Positions 21,369 to 33,215 of a DNA stretch of 60,000 nt are shown here, one piece after another. Location: contig NC_081406.1 in assembly GCF_030272615.1 (NCBI RefSeq), positions 481,156,900 to 481,216,899 on the forward strand, in the 5' to 3' direction. This DNA is from Cryptomeria japonica (taxonomy: Eukaryota; Streptophyta; Pinopsida; Cupressales; Cupressaceae). The position numbers and the translations under genes are program-made. Position 1 is the first letter of the stretch. Each line of letters starts with the position of its first letter. The notes under the pieces were generated by a model. It was given only the letters and a program-made list of their open reading frames with translations. It had not been told where the DNA came from and did not search any database.

Positions 21369-21600
21369 AGCTAGTAGTTATGGATATGTCAATTCCTCAT
21401 TGAGTAAATGCTAGTTGCTAGGTATGTGATGCCTACCAAAGCTACCCACTTATGTGGGAAATATATATTGAAGCTAGTCCCTATGAATATGGGATCTAAG
21501 CTAAAGCTAGTCACTTTGCATATGTGATGTAAGCTAGAGCTATTCATCATGTGTGTGATGGGTATGAGCTAGTCCCATGTGTTAATGGGAAATGTGCTTG
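21369..21600 (+). repeat. Tandem array of small hairpins with AGCTAGT headers
   Basis: About six or seven units of 29-40 bp, each headed by AGCTA(GT) or GCTAGT: 21369, 21409, 21440, 21472, 21505, 21538 and 21567. After most headers comes a short inverted repeat that differs between units but still pairs: CCCAC/GTGGG, CCCTAT/ATATGGG, CAC/GTG, CATCA/TGATG and CCCAT/ATGGG. No frame is kept. It may be a decayed satellite or a transposon subterminal array. Confidence 0.7.
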
Positions 21601-24059
21601 AATTACTCTTAATGCAAATGGAAGCTTTTGGAAGGGTTTGACCCCTGTGTGATTGTGTACATTTGTACACTACTTAATGGTTGATGGTTATCTTCTATTA
21701 AAATGAAAGTTATTGATTGCATGAAATTAATAATCAAGGATAAGGAGAGATCAAGGATCTCATAAAGGAGAAGAGAAGGATCTCCCTCTAACCTTTGGAG
21801 AGGAACTACGAAACCTATGACTTCCCTCGAAGGGATTCATAGGTAGGGTCACTGGGAATGAGCCCTTGAGGCTTAAGTCTAGGTCTAATGGGGATCTTGA
21901 TCTCAAGAGCTTACCACCTTTGACTGAAAGCATACGTGGTGGCGTAGAACTACCACAACCAAGGCAATTGAAGAAATTAAGAAGTTGAAATTTTCTAAGT
22001 TAGATCGAGAAGTTTGCTTAATTAAGTTGGTAATTGTGATTGAAAAAAAAATTGTAGTGTCCAAGGGGGTGGATATTGCATGTTCATGCAACTAATGTGG
22101 GTCTTCAAGAACTCACTGATGAATACTTAAGCAATTGAAGCCCTTAAAATCTGCAATGATTGGTAACAAAGGCTCAAAAGGCAATTGACGGGATTACACT
22201 AACCAAAAAGGAGCCTCTACCAAGTTTGACTAGCATAAAGCTAAAATTCATGGATGACCAATAGGCCACTCTTCATGGTTCAACACCATCCAAGATAATC
22301 TTGCAGATCAATCTGCTCCTTGGCAGTGCTACTCAATGTCCTATTAAGCAGACATATGTGGGCAGCACTTCATAATATTGCAAAGCTATGTTTTATTCTT
22401 GTTGCTCACCCCACTCTCGATTGTACTTTCTTAGTTCTACCATATAACACTTGAAAATAAATCAGTATTTGCATTACATAGGATAGTATATTATAGGTAA
22501 TCTACTATGCTGATGTTCCATCAATATGTGTCCATAAGGGTCTAGGAGACATTTTCAGGACTTGGAGACTTGGGGTGGGCATTCCCTTTATCCAGACTAG
22601 ACAACTGGCTGTATTTGGTGCATAAAAAGGTAAACTTTTAGGAGGCAAATGCTCAAAAAAACTAAAAGGATCAAAAGGGGAGGATTGTCATTAGCAATTC
22701 AACACATTGTATTCGCTATTTAAAATTTCAGCTACTTCTAGTTTGTTTTAAGTTTTTTTTAATTGTCGTCTCCAAAACTCAAAAAAAAATTGATTACCCT
22801 CTACTGTCCCCAAAATATAGAAAAAATTCCCATCCGCCTGTTGTACCCAAAAATTGTATTTCCGTGTCCCCTCATCCTAGAAACTTGGAAAAACACTGTA
22901 ATATACAAAAGATATGCACAAATGTATGCAATAAAGTAGATCACATAGAATTAGATGCAAAGGAATGCTTCATTATTCTTATGTGCAACATGCATGGTCT
23001 TCAACATACTACTAATATATATGTATGTACCATAGTACATATGACATTGATCATGACAGCCTATTCATAACCATCATTAATCAAACAATAAAAATAGGCA
23101 TCATAAGTACTTTGTGTTTCAGATAATCATTCTTTATTAAGCATACACTTTTAATTATAAGCCATAACGTCAATCTAACAAAATATTATCACAAAAATGC
23201 TCTCCACATCAATCCCCCTCTCTAAATTGGTCAACATCCCTATTGCCACTTGTGTACTACTACTTGAGGCTCTAGATGGAGGAATAAGCTAAGAAGTTAC
23301 CAATGCTGACTGCAACAATGAGTTGGGCTAGACCAGTGAATATGAAGCTAACAAAGATGGTAAAGCTATGGGAAGATGACATAGTACTAGTTGAGATAGC
23401 TAACTGATGGAGGTTGCTCGAAAGGTCAAACAGGCTCTGTCTACCTGAATAAGCCTGAAATACATATTAGTGGGAGGTGGAGAAAAATGGCAATGAGAAT
23501 TGGCATCATTGTATCAACAGGTAGGATACTCATACACATTAGTTGGATCCAATCTAAGGTATTATCCAATCTAGAAATAAAAGGGTAGCCAATAAGAAGT
23601 ACATGTAACTCTATAAATACAAGCATAAGTGCGGAATCCAGAAAGAGACTGACTAGACAGTATAGTCAACAAACACAATACTCCCTACCCTACATGTTGA
23701 CATTGGCAAGGCCTGGAGCAAGCAGTAAACAATGATCAAAGAAACATCTCAAAGTAAATAAAAAATTGGCATGATGTTGTCCTCAAGCATGATCAAAAAA
23801 AACATCTCAAAGTACAATATTTAAACTGGCGATTGCCAAATGAATGCATGACAAAATGTCAAAAAGTTTTTGACAAAGTAAGGTCTGGAAGAAGTTTCAA
23901 ATTATAGGTGATGAGGAGTATCAATATTTGGGGGACATGATCTACAACTAGATCTAAAAGTGAAAGTGATAAAATGGCTAGAGTTATCGGAAAATTCCAA
24001 GTTTAAGAGAGCTTGAAAAATCAAGAAAACATGAATTTGATAGATGATGAACTAAGTTA
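21601..24059. other. No gene recognised
   Basis: 2.5 kb without a convincing protein. The segment 21900-22110 has a short open stretch I cannot assign. 22600-22860 carries AAAACTMAAAAAAAA-type runs. 23160-23660 contains many TAACTA/AGCTAA words but no clear repeat unit. I saw no LTR end pairs. Confidence 0.45.
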
Positions 24060-24540
24060 TCAATTTGGGTATGTGATCAAGTAGGAGTTCAAGGATCAGG
24101 TTTATATGGCAATTTCAAAGGCAACTTGAGTCCATTAGGGGCTGATTGTATCACTAGGGATTTGCCAGGGTAATTTGTGCTGCCTCAAATAAACTAAAGA
24201 CAAAAAGAAATAGGAAAGCGGCAGCTCAAGCTTTGGTCTTGGGATTGTCAATGGTGATGAATCAAAGATCGTCAATATCATAATCAAAGGAAACTCCATG
24301 CTAATCATAAATTCTATCAAAAACAAGAGAACAGTGAATTGGAGGCACAATAACATTTTGCAAGCGGCTTGGGATATGTTAATGAAACTGAATAATGTTA
24401 ACGTCAAACACTATTATCAAAAGGCCAATGTTGCAATAAACAAGTTAGCCAGCTATGTTATCAACAAGGATAAAAATCAAATCTTTTCCCATAACATTGA
24501 GGTTTGGGATTTCAACAGAGATCCAAGGCAATTATAAGTT
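24060..24540 (+). pseudogene. LINE-type RNase H (RVT_3) remnant
   Basis: Read with frame changes, this gives the RNase H-like domain found at the C-terminus of plant LINE polyproteins: a GADCITRD-like start, NRKAAAQALVLGLSMV, IKGNSMLIINSIKN, NWRHNNILQAAWDML, NVKHYYQKANVAINKLASYV. In live copies this domain removes RNA from the RNA-DNA hybrid. The order and spacing fit; frames break near 24170 and 24290. No RT or 3' poly-A tail is visible nearby, so it is an isolated fragment. Confidence 0.75.
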
Positions 24541-25646
24541 ATCAAGAGGGCATCAAAGGTTTGGGAGATTGTATAAGCAGAAAGACTAAAGAAAGGGGAG
24601 TCCAGATGGAGGGCTGAACAATAATTACGTGACATGAATCTTAATGACAAAAGGAACTAACAAATACGTTGGCACATGTGAATCAATTATTTCTAGGTTG
24701 TGGGATCATTTGGTATAGAACATGAGTCAATGCCATCTATCCTTCTCTAGTCTGGTTGAGTTTCCATCTACCTGTGGTTGCTCTGGAAGTGGGTAAGGCT
24801 AAAGACTTCAAATTGGCAAAGGGTTTTCAAAGGACAATAATCAGAATGGTTTGGAAAGAGGCACTAGACCATGCAAAGCACATGGTGTGCAAAGTGGTCC
24901 CTAACTCCTTGAGGAAGTCCGCATGGATCTTTTTGACAAGGTCAAGACCATGATGATCGAGCTGGAGAAAATTGGGCTTCACCTAGCTCATTGTAGTGGA
25001 AATTTCCCATTCGAGATAAATTGGGCAAAGCTGAGGGCCCCTTTTTAAAATACATTAGATAGGACACGAACAAGGGGTAAAGAAGAGGTGCAGGTTGCCA
25101 TTGGTGCCCTCATAAAATGACAAAACTCAAGCCTTTGGTTGTGTAGAAGGCTCCTAATGACAACTCAATGAATGGGAAACATTACATCCTAGTGGTGATG
25201 GTGGAAGGTGGTTGAAGATAGCAATGTTCCAATGGTCACTCTTGTGGTACAAGTTGATTAATTATGTCTTGCATTTATTGTTTCCTTCAGCTTTTGCAAC
25301 AACTCCCCCTCATAGATAATATAGAAGATGTCTATTTTTATTATATCAGCAAAATGTGGAGAGGGATAGCTTTATTTTATCTTGTAGCTATCATGGAGTC
25401 AAGGGTTTTAGGGTATGCAGTCCATGATGTTGATAGTAACAAGTGTAGGGTAGAACTGAATATGCCCAATTTTGTAAATGGTAGATCATACAAATCTTTG
25501 CTCGAGTTTTTGTATACATATTATTACTAATGCAAACAAGAGCGGGATCTACCCACATGTTACTAATTTAAAAATAATAATAAATAATAGGTAAATATAG
25601 ATAAAATTAATATATAATAAATATATTACTTGAATGATATATAATT
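24541..25646. other. No gene recognised
   Basis: Possible continuation of the LINE remnant. Several short open frames (24756-24953, 25264-25530) have no family likeness that I can name. 25555-25646 is almost pure A/T with TAATAAATAAT words. Confidence 0.45.
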
Positions 25647-25845
25647 TAGGGGTGGGGGCCTAGATTGATTGGTGAGAGCTTCTAGTGGTGAAGCACGAGG
25701 TCACAAGGTCTAGTCTCCCCCCAACACACGTGATATCCGAGGACGTGTTGTGCTAGCGTCACCGGTCACGTTAAAAGGTTTACCCGACGCACTGCAGTTT
25801 ATAGGGGGTGTGCTATACTCAATTCCTACAGTCTAAAAAAAATAA
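25647..25845 (+). mobile_element. Probable tRNA-derived SINE
   Basis: A GC-richer 190-bp island in A/T-rich DNA. It starts GGGGGCCTAGATTGATTGGTGAGAGC (A-box-like), then GAGGTCACAAGGTCTAGTCTCCC (degenerate B box, about 35 bases on), a tRNA-unrelated body with GTGACGCTAG-like and CGACGCACTGCAG words, and an A-rich tail AAAAAAAATAATAAT. This is the plant SINE layout. The B box fits the consensus in roughly two thirds of positions. Flanking TATATAATTTA and ATATACAGTTTA may be a decayed target duplication. Confidence 0.6.
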
Positions 25846-27469
25846 TAATATTAATAATATACAGTTTAATAAAAACAATAATTGGTTTAGCAATAAAAAA
25901 TAAATATATTATATAAATAAAATTTTAAAATTTATAACAAAATTGAATATATACTTTAATAATGATATGGTATTTACAATACATATATATAGTTGATAAA
26001 ATAAATGTATGAGTTTTTACATACAAAACCTTGTGAACAACCTAAAGAGGCTCGTATTTTTACAAAACGAGGTACATTAACATGTTTGGCCCTCTAGAAT
26101 GAAACCACAAATTACACATTTGCTTAATTGAGCTCCTTTGATGAATGCCTTTGACATCATCGTGACCTTAAATTCGCATAGGAATCCAAAAGCCCAAGAG
26201 CTTACCTTTTGGTTGTTGTATTGTGCAAGAGTTGATCGGTGGTGGCATCATAGTTGTGATGCTAAGAGTATCGACCAAATGCAAACGGGTATTGAAGCAT
26301 CAAAATGAACTATTGTTGTTGATGCTTGAAGCCTATTTTCTTGTCCGCCTACCTTTCTAAACACTCCTAAAAATCCTATCAGCAAACCTAATTAAGGGAA
26401 TCTAGGGTGCCTGAATTGAACACTAAGCAAACCTAGACCCACCTTGGCCTTGTACCTAGACCCAAACCAAACCCAATCAACTTGTGGGCCATATCTGTCA
26501 AACCTATAGATGATGAATGATGATGGAGCACCCCCAACAAACCATTCAAGATTTGGTTGTTTAGAGGAATGACATGGATGATGACAAAAATCCACTCCCA
26601 ATCAAATTCAATGATCATCAAAGAAATTTACACAATACATTAGAGCCCCGAACAAGCATGGAAGGTGGATATGTATTTAATTGTGCGTACCTAAGTTGAC
26701 AAAATACAAGTATGGTTATGGACACAAAAACATGCATAGTATCCATATGTTATAATTTATGATTTAATGTTCAAAAAGCATCACTTTCATAAATAAGAAC
26801 TAGTTATACTAATAATCATCACATCACTTTATAGGAGAGATTGATCAAGAATCAACTTCAGACCTCAAACTTTCAGACTACATCACTCTCCTTGTTGCAA
26901 TGTATAGTTACAACAGTCATGACTTCAAGGTAGTCGCAACAAAAGTAACAAGATAGGATGTAGGAATATGGTGAGAATGGTATGCTCTCACTCTCTTTAT
27001 AATGTGATTGTTTTAAGGTTTAGAGGGGGAAGGTAGATGTGGATAAATGTAAGGTTAAATATATTATCTTCAGTGTTTTAAGTGTTTTATGAAGTTTGAC
27101 GGTGACCCATGTGGGTCCTTATATCTAGGATAGAAATGGTCCAGCAATGTTGGGATGTACCCTGAAATGCATGAGGTTTCAAGGAGCAACCCTGTATTTG
27201 GGCATTTCCAAAATAGAAACCCTGAGAATCAGAACTGAAAACTGTTGAAATGGGAATACAAACTGGATTTTTCTAAAAAGTAGCTGCCAATCAATTGACA
27301 ATGTTGATATATGATAATATGACTATGGCCGATTGAGGAGCATGGAGAGACCAGATCTAACCAATTATTTCTTTGTACAGGAATTTATAGTTTGGAAATG
27401 CTGATTAAATTCCCAGAGCATTAGATCCAACCAGAAAAGTTGTTGTCCAGACTCCAAACCATAGTTCAC
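25846..27469. other. No gene recognised
   Basis: Very AT-rich at 25850-26020 (ATAATAT/TTAATAAAAAC), then ordinary AT-rich sequence. A 69-residue minus-strand frame at 26392-26601 has no likeness that I can name. No LTR ends or structured arrays seen. Confidence 0.5.
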
Positions 27470-27965
27470 AAACTCAAGCTCAACTTGGACTCAGCAGACC
27501 AAAAATTTCTGACTCAACAAAACTCGGTAACATAAAAATTACTTAAATTTCTGAAAAAAAATAAAAATTTACGAAAAAAAGAGCTGCAAACAAACATATC
27601 AAATGATTTTGGTGGGGGTCAAGGGGTGGCACCCCTCACAAGGTTTGGAAGTAGCACCCCTAATGCATCGGGTTTGAGGTGTGAAGCCCCCACATCAAAC
27701 CCAAATGAGGTCCTTTCAAACCACACAGGCACATGCAATTTTCATAATTTTATAAAAAGCAAAAAAACCATGTATTTTCACTCCAATTCACAAAAGAATG
27801 CTCAAAAGCCATAAATTGTGTTTTTTTCAGTATCAAAATTGCATTTTTGCTGTGTTTTGCCATGTCCCGTGCACAGCACTTTGTTGTCTCAGACTCGCCA
27901 AGTACTCAGCCAATGAATCAAAAAAACTTTCCATCTACTCAGACTGCAGAACTCAGCGAGTAAAC
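27470..27965. repeat. Diffuse repeat with ACTCGG/ACTCAGCGAGT words
   Basis: Contains GGACTCAGCAGACC, AACTCGGTAACATAAAAATTACTTAAATTTC (27520-) and CAGACTCGCCAAGTACTCAGCC (27888-). A similar string, ACTCGGTAAAAAACTTG then AAAATTGCTTAAATTTC, occurs at 4720-4760. I take this as two copies of an unclassified interspersed repeat. Confidence 0.4.
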
Positions 27966-28249
27966 ATCAAAAATAATCAGGAAGCGAAAAAAGTGGTGAT
28001 TACTTGCAGAGTTGTTGAACTATGGTCTAACTCTAAACTATGCATGTCAAGCTATATATAATCAAAGATACCTGGTGCAAGAAACATAATCCAGAACCAA
28101 AAGAGAAAGATCCTGATCCACAGGACAAAGCCAACCCGGAAATAAGCAAACCTTGTAGAAGCTTTTGCTTAGTAATTTTTATATCAAAGTTTTTTTTAAA
28201 TCTTCTCTATTTGATTATGATAATATAATAATATTCCTCTCTCAAAATT

Positions 28250-28440
28250 ATTAGAATAACTGTGCATGGGCACATAGTGCAATGATTTGTCATTTGGTTG
28301 TTTCCATGGAGATCCCATGTTCAACTCTCGTTTAGATGTGTTGGTCCTTTGTGGACAATTGAAGTGTGGGGGATAGACCCACCTTATATGGTCCACAGGC
28401 TGGGCTGGTTAAGCCCAGAATTAAGTGATCAAAATAATTT
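28250..28440 (+). mobile_element. Possible second SINE
   Basis: TGGGCACATAGTGCAATGATTTGTCATTTGG (A-box-like), then CCCATGTTCAACTCTCG (B-box-like, near GTTCGANTC), then a GC-richer body ending near GGGCTGGTTAAGCCCAG. It looks like a tRNA-derived head with a short body. No A-tail or target duplication is clear. Confidence 0.45.
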
Positions 28441-30264
28441 AAGGAAAAATTCATAAATGTTAGTCATGTATTAAAGCATCACACTCAGCATTACAAAAAC
28501 AAGTGATAATGTCAACTTCACTGACAATCTGGTTATGGAAGATTCATTGTCAACAAGTTGGTCACTTCTCTTCCTTAAATGTCTCCTCCTTCAAATTCAT
28601 CTTATGATCTAAATGATGCAAGCACAGAAAGTTTTTCTAATCCATTCTCTGAGTTTCTGGTATTTTCTCTATGATTGATTTGCTCTCAAAGATGCATTAG
28701 TCTTCCGAGATGCTAGAATTACTGTGAAAAAGAATATCAATATAGCACCTTTGTTTTTGGGAATACTCTATATGATTGCAAATGTGCATGCATCAAATTC
28801 TCAAAATTCCATGTGTCTATGCACATTTTATTCAATAACTATTATTAAGTAAACAAAAACTGCTAATAGACATTGAAGTAACTAATATTAGTTGCCTGCA
28901 GAGTTGTTTTAATCCAGCAATCAGCACAAAATGCCTACAAATTAAGAAATTGTGAATGAACTGGAAGAACCAGAATATAATACATGAGGATTTCCCAAAC
29001 TGGGAAATGAGTAAATCTGTTGTAAATCTATCACCCACATTTAACTCTATGAGGCTCAACATATCAGTCTCTGCTTCATCAAGCAACTAGAGATAACAAG
29101 GTAAAAGTTACACCATATCCTTGATGGATAGTTTATGGAGCTCCATAAGCAGAATACCAGATATGTAATTATTTTGTACTAATATTTTGAGAAACCTTAC
29201 TAGATTGTTTGGTTCTGTCAGGAATTGGGTCCCAATTAGTTTTGTTCACTCAAAATAGAGAAACAAGTTATTATCAGAGAATCAAGAGCCTCTCATGTTC
29301 ATGTGTTCAAATTTATGGTTATTGAAACAAAAATTATTAAAAGCCGCGTCATTACCTTATGTTCAAAATTCTGACACTGATTATAATGCTGATATTAATG
29401 ATTTGATAAGCATCCAGAAACAGATGATTATAGTGACATTAAAGTACAACAACTTACTTTTATTGCTTGCCTATTAACTTTGATGTTTACTGAATTAAAA
29501 TTTGCATCCGTAAGTCTTATACAAGTCTATAAAAGAACTTAATTTTTGGCATTCTATGGTGGTTATCATGTGGGAGATGCTATATTTTAAATATAACTTG
29601 AGCTTGTATCTATGTAAACTTTTTCCTATTTTTCTTTGTCTCGCATTTTGCTTTTGTTGTTCTGTTTTTGTATTTTTTCCATGCATGGATACCAGGGTAA
29701 AAAGATGCAATAATTTCATCCCCCATGATCCTCAACTAGTTAAGACGGCAATCTCAGGGAGGAAGCTATAACTACAATTCTTTTTCCCCAGGTGGTCCCA
29801 TGATAAGCAATTCATTATTCAAATGCAAACTTGGAATCTTCCTCAAAATATTGGAGTATCTATCATTTAGGATGAAATTTTCCATTAATTTGAGGAAGAG
29901 TACTATAGAATTCTGTGGAAAGGTGCTGATATTTTGTAGCACCCACTGTGGAGTTTTAATGCTACATGACACTACTAGAGAATTTTTCTGTGAGCAAGAA
30001 ACTTATGACCAGCAACCAAATCTCGTAAAATTTGCAGTAGCTCTCAAACATGAATATTCAGGGCACCATTTCACTGCAAAGTGCTTCTAGATTTACTTCC
30101 CGACACCTGCCAAGATAATGATAATTTAGGAAAGCTCCCTTGATGGGACTACTGCATAATGAAAATAATATTGTGCTCATGTCCCTGGCACATCATTTTC
30201 TACCCCATAATAAAAATGAATTACCTGTGTTAAAGTAAGTTATTAGGCAAAATAAGTTCCTTGC
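28441..30264. other. No firm gene; AT-rich
   Basis: 1.8 kb of low-GC sequence. Open frames at 29295-29477, 29556-29771 and 29800-30090 have no family likeness that I recognise. The one candidate exon is listed separately. Confidence 0.45.
28984..29086 (-). CDS. Possible exon, unrecognised
   Basis: On the minus strand, TTATCTCTAG (acceptor) precedes a 103-bp open stretch that reads LLDEAETDMLSLIELNVGD and RFTTDLLISQFGK, followed by a GT donor (GTATTAT). The peptide looks more gene-like than its surroundings (acidic, even codon use), but I cannot name a family and see no partner exon. Confidence 0.2.
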
Positions 30265-30502
30265 TTCCAACATTCTTCCATTTGTGACAATTTGGAGGAT
30301 CCCATGCTCACCCACTCTATAAGAATTCGATTACATGATCTTTGCTGCTGGTGTGTGCCTTCTGCTAGAACATGTGTCCTTGTTTCCAATATTCTTCTAT
30401 TTGAGACAATTTGCAAGATCCGCATGCCCACCCACTTTGCAAGATTTCAATTACAAGATCTTTGTTGCTGGTGTGTGTCTTCTACTAGAAGATGTGCATC
30501 TC
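30265..30502 (+). repeat. 119-bp tandem duplication
   Basis: TTCCAACATTCTTCCATTTG at 30265 recurs with changes at 30384. Both units run through GATCTTTGYTGCTGGTGTGTG and CTGCTAGAA/CTACTAGAA. The second ends 35 bp before the Gypsy LTR begins. Confidence 0.9.
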
Positions 30503-30609
30503 ATAACTTGAAAATTGCAGTTTTTTCAGTAACAGCGTGGAATGTCCCCTTCCTAAGCACTTTAGTATGGTGGACTGTTAGCCTATTCAGCGAGTTCCCA
30601 TAGGCTAAT

Positions 30610-33215
30610 TGTTGATGTGTTTTTCATGCACATGCGAACACAGAAGAAAATACCCAAAAGTATCTTATCCTCTCTTGAACAAAGTTACTCAAATGCTGAA
30701 GATTAGCTTAAGGATCACTTGAGATAACTCCAAGGTTCTGGTATGTCGGGTCACAACGTGTGGATAAGCTCGTTGGTTTGGTGTGATTATGCTGGGATCA
30801 TAAAGGGGACTTACGTTGAATTGTTGAATGCTTGAATCACTAGAACTTGATCATCCGATGTTGCGATCTTGTGATGTTTTTAATCCTAAACTAGCTTGAG
30901 TTGAAAAAAGGGCAAAAGGAAAGGGTTTAGGAAGCTTATTCTAATCCTAGGAATGCAAGAAAATGGATGAATGATTCAATGTAATCCTATTGGGCGAGGT
31001 CTCACCATCAACTTGAACAATTTGACACAAGCTCAGTGCAATCTTCTAAGGGATAATTCAAACATGTTCAAACCATTACCATCAAACATTGATCACCATT
31101 CAAGTTAATGCATAACAATGGACTTATAACAATTTGAATTTAAGCTCATATCACTCCAGTTGACCATGCAAGGCACACTTACAATCAGCAAGAGGCTAGT
31201 GGTATGGACTAAATGGATTTCACACAAATGCATTCAAAAAATTCCTCCATTCAATCTAATCAACATGAAAGCAAATGAGTTGAGAAGTAGAGACTACGCA
31301 ACTTGTTGAAATGACACATTGATTCACCATAACTTCAATGAAATCATATGTTCTTTACAACAAGGATTTGGGCAACAAACTTTGCCTTCTCCTAATCTAA
31401 CTTCTACTCTAATTGCTATCTGCTATTGAACTATTCTCTATTCTATTCTTCTAAAATTATCTATTCTTCTATTCTATTATCTCACTATTAACCTTTACAA
31501 ATGAAGAGCTTGAGCTTTTTATAATGCTCTCAATACAATTCAATGGCCTAGATCAATTTGAGATCAATTGCCGAGATTTTACAATGAAACCCTAATTAGG
31601 GTTTGCTACAACAAACTCTATTTTGGCCAATGAAATAATTACAACATTTGGACACATGTTACCTCTGAAATATTCGACCAATAGATAATAGGGGTAGGTG
31701 CCTCGAAGTTTGTGCCTTCATGGACGAGTCAAGTACATTGCATCCAGACGTGCTAATGTGGAACTCCTTGATTTGGTGAGTGATGACTGGGATGCCACGT
31801 CGACTTGCACTTGTAGACTTGGTAGATCATCATGAAGGAATATTTCTTGATACTCAACATTATCCAGCTTCAGCAGTGATGATGATGGTCTTCTAACTTT
31901 GATTAATTCTTCTGAAACTATCCTCTCAAATGCTTCAATCATGGGGGTGCAAGGTATAGATCTAGTTTTGAAGTATTGATGTTGCCTTGGAACGAACTCT
32001 TGATGGCACAATTGCTTCTTTGCTTTGGAATTCCTTCTCTGTGACACCCTTCATGTTGTTGGTGTTGTGGATCATGTCCTTGTGCAAGTGAATGCTTCTT
32101 GTGTAATCACCTTTTTGTGCTTGTTTATGAAGTTCCCTTGAAGATATCTTCCTTGCATCTTGATCTTGATGTTGAAATTTGCTCCTTGAGAGACTTGTTT
32201 CAATCCTCCTCCAATGTGATCCCCTTGATTTCTTTCTTCATCTCCTGCAAAACAAACAAATGAGCATCAAACACACATGATATATAACCTCTATAATCTC
32301 TTAATTTGTCATAATTTCTGATTTTGTGTGATTTGCAGGTTTGATAAGAGCATTTAGAGAAAATTTGCTCTCATGAAAGAGCAATTGAAGTCCTTTTCAC
32401 TCCTAGAGAGGAGCTCTTGAAGTAGATTTCGCTCTAAGAGAGGAGCAGATGAAGTTCGCTCCAACCTTGATGCTCATGAAGTTCGCTCCAACCTTGATGC
32501 TCACGAAGTTCGCTGCAACCTTGATGCACATGAAGTGAAGTCCAAATGAAAGTGGATGCACATGAAGTTCGCTCCAAAACTCATGCACCTGAAGTGGATT
32601 GAAACTTGACACTTAGTCTTTGCTTGCTCACCCTCCTTCATTCCATTCATTCAAGCTTGTTGAAACTAGGCTCATGGTGTGTTGTAGGAACAACTTCGCT
32701 CTCAACTAAGGGCACTTAAAGTGAATTTCGCTCCTCAAGAGGAGCACTTGAAGTTTTTCGCCCTCAACCTTGAGCACTTGAATTAGCTTGCAAACACACC
32801 TTTGAGTTGAATCTTATTACTTCATGCCTTAGTTTATGTCTCTATATACTATAAGACCTCAAAACTCACCTTGATATGATCTCACCTTCAACCTGAGGCA
32901 ATAAGAGTGAAATTCGCACTGAGAGAGGGGCACTTGAAGTTGCCTACGTACTTGACCCAATTGATGTTTCCTTGCATTGCTTGATTGGGCTTGATCTTGA
33001 AGAGTTCCTCCATCAGACCTCTTTCTCTTTATGTTCATTTTGACCTCATTTCACCCCCAAGAGAAGAGCTATCCTCCTGACTCCCAGCTTCCTGACCATC
33101 TATATGCCTCTTCAATGCAAAGGCTAATAGCTAAGGACTCCAACACTATCCTAGAAAGCAGAAAAAAGTGGGGGTCCCCATTTGCAATGGGGCGAAGTGT
33201 GAATACCTCACAACA
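30610..33215 (-). mobile_element. Solo long LTR (2.6 kb) in the Gypsy 5' LTR
   Basis: On the minus strand it starts TGTTGTGAGG and ends ACACATCAACA. A perfect target duplication, CTAAT, lies at 30605-30609 and 33216-33220; the Gypsy 3' LTR at 58540-58560 shows the empty site. The hairpin CCCCATT-GCA-AATGGGG lies 23 bp inside its start (33176-33192), as in the relative at 7294. The block AACCCTAATTAGGGTTT (31590-) and TATAAAAA (31516-31523, minus) are also shared. Its interior has repeats containing GAAGTTCGCTCC. No protein is coded: the 109-residue frame at 31718-32047 has no likeness I know. Confidence 0.9.
32400..32620 (-). repeat. About 30-bp minisatellite in the solo LTR
   Basis: About five units of ATGAAGTTCGCTCC followed by AACCTTGATGCTC (plus-strand wording), some with GCACATGAAG endings. 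Further single copies of GAAGTTTTTCGCCC and GAATTTCGCTCC occur at 32720-32780. It is comparable in style, not in sequence order, to the GAGAAGTTCGAGG array at 5746-6027. Confidence 0.8.
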
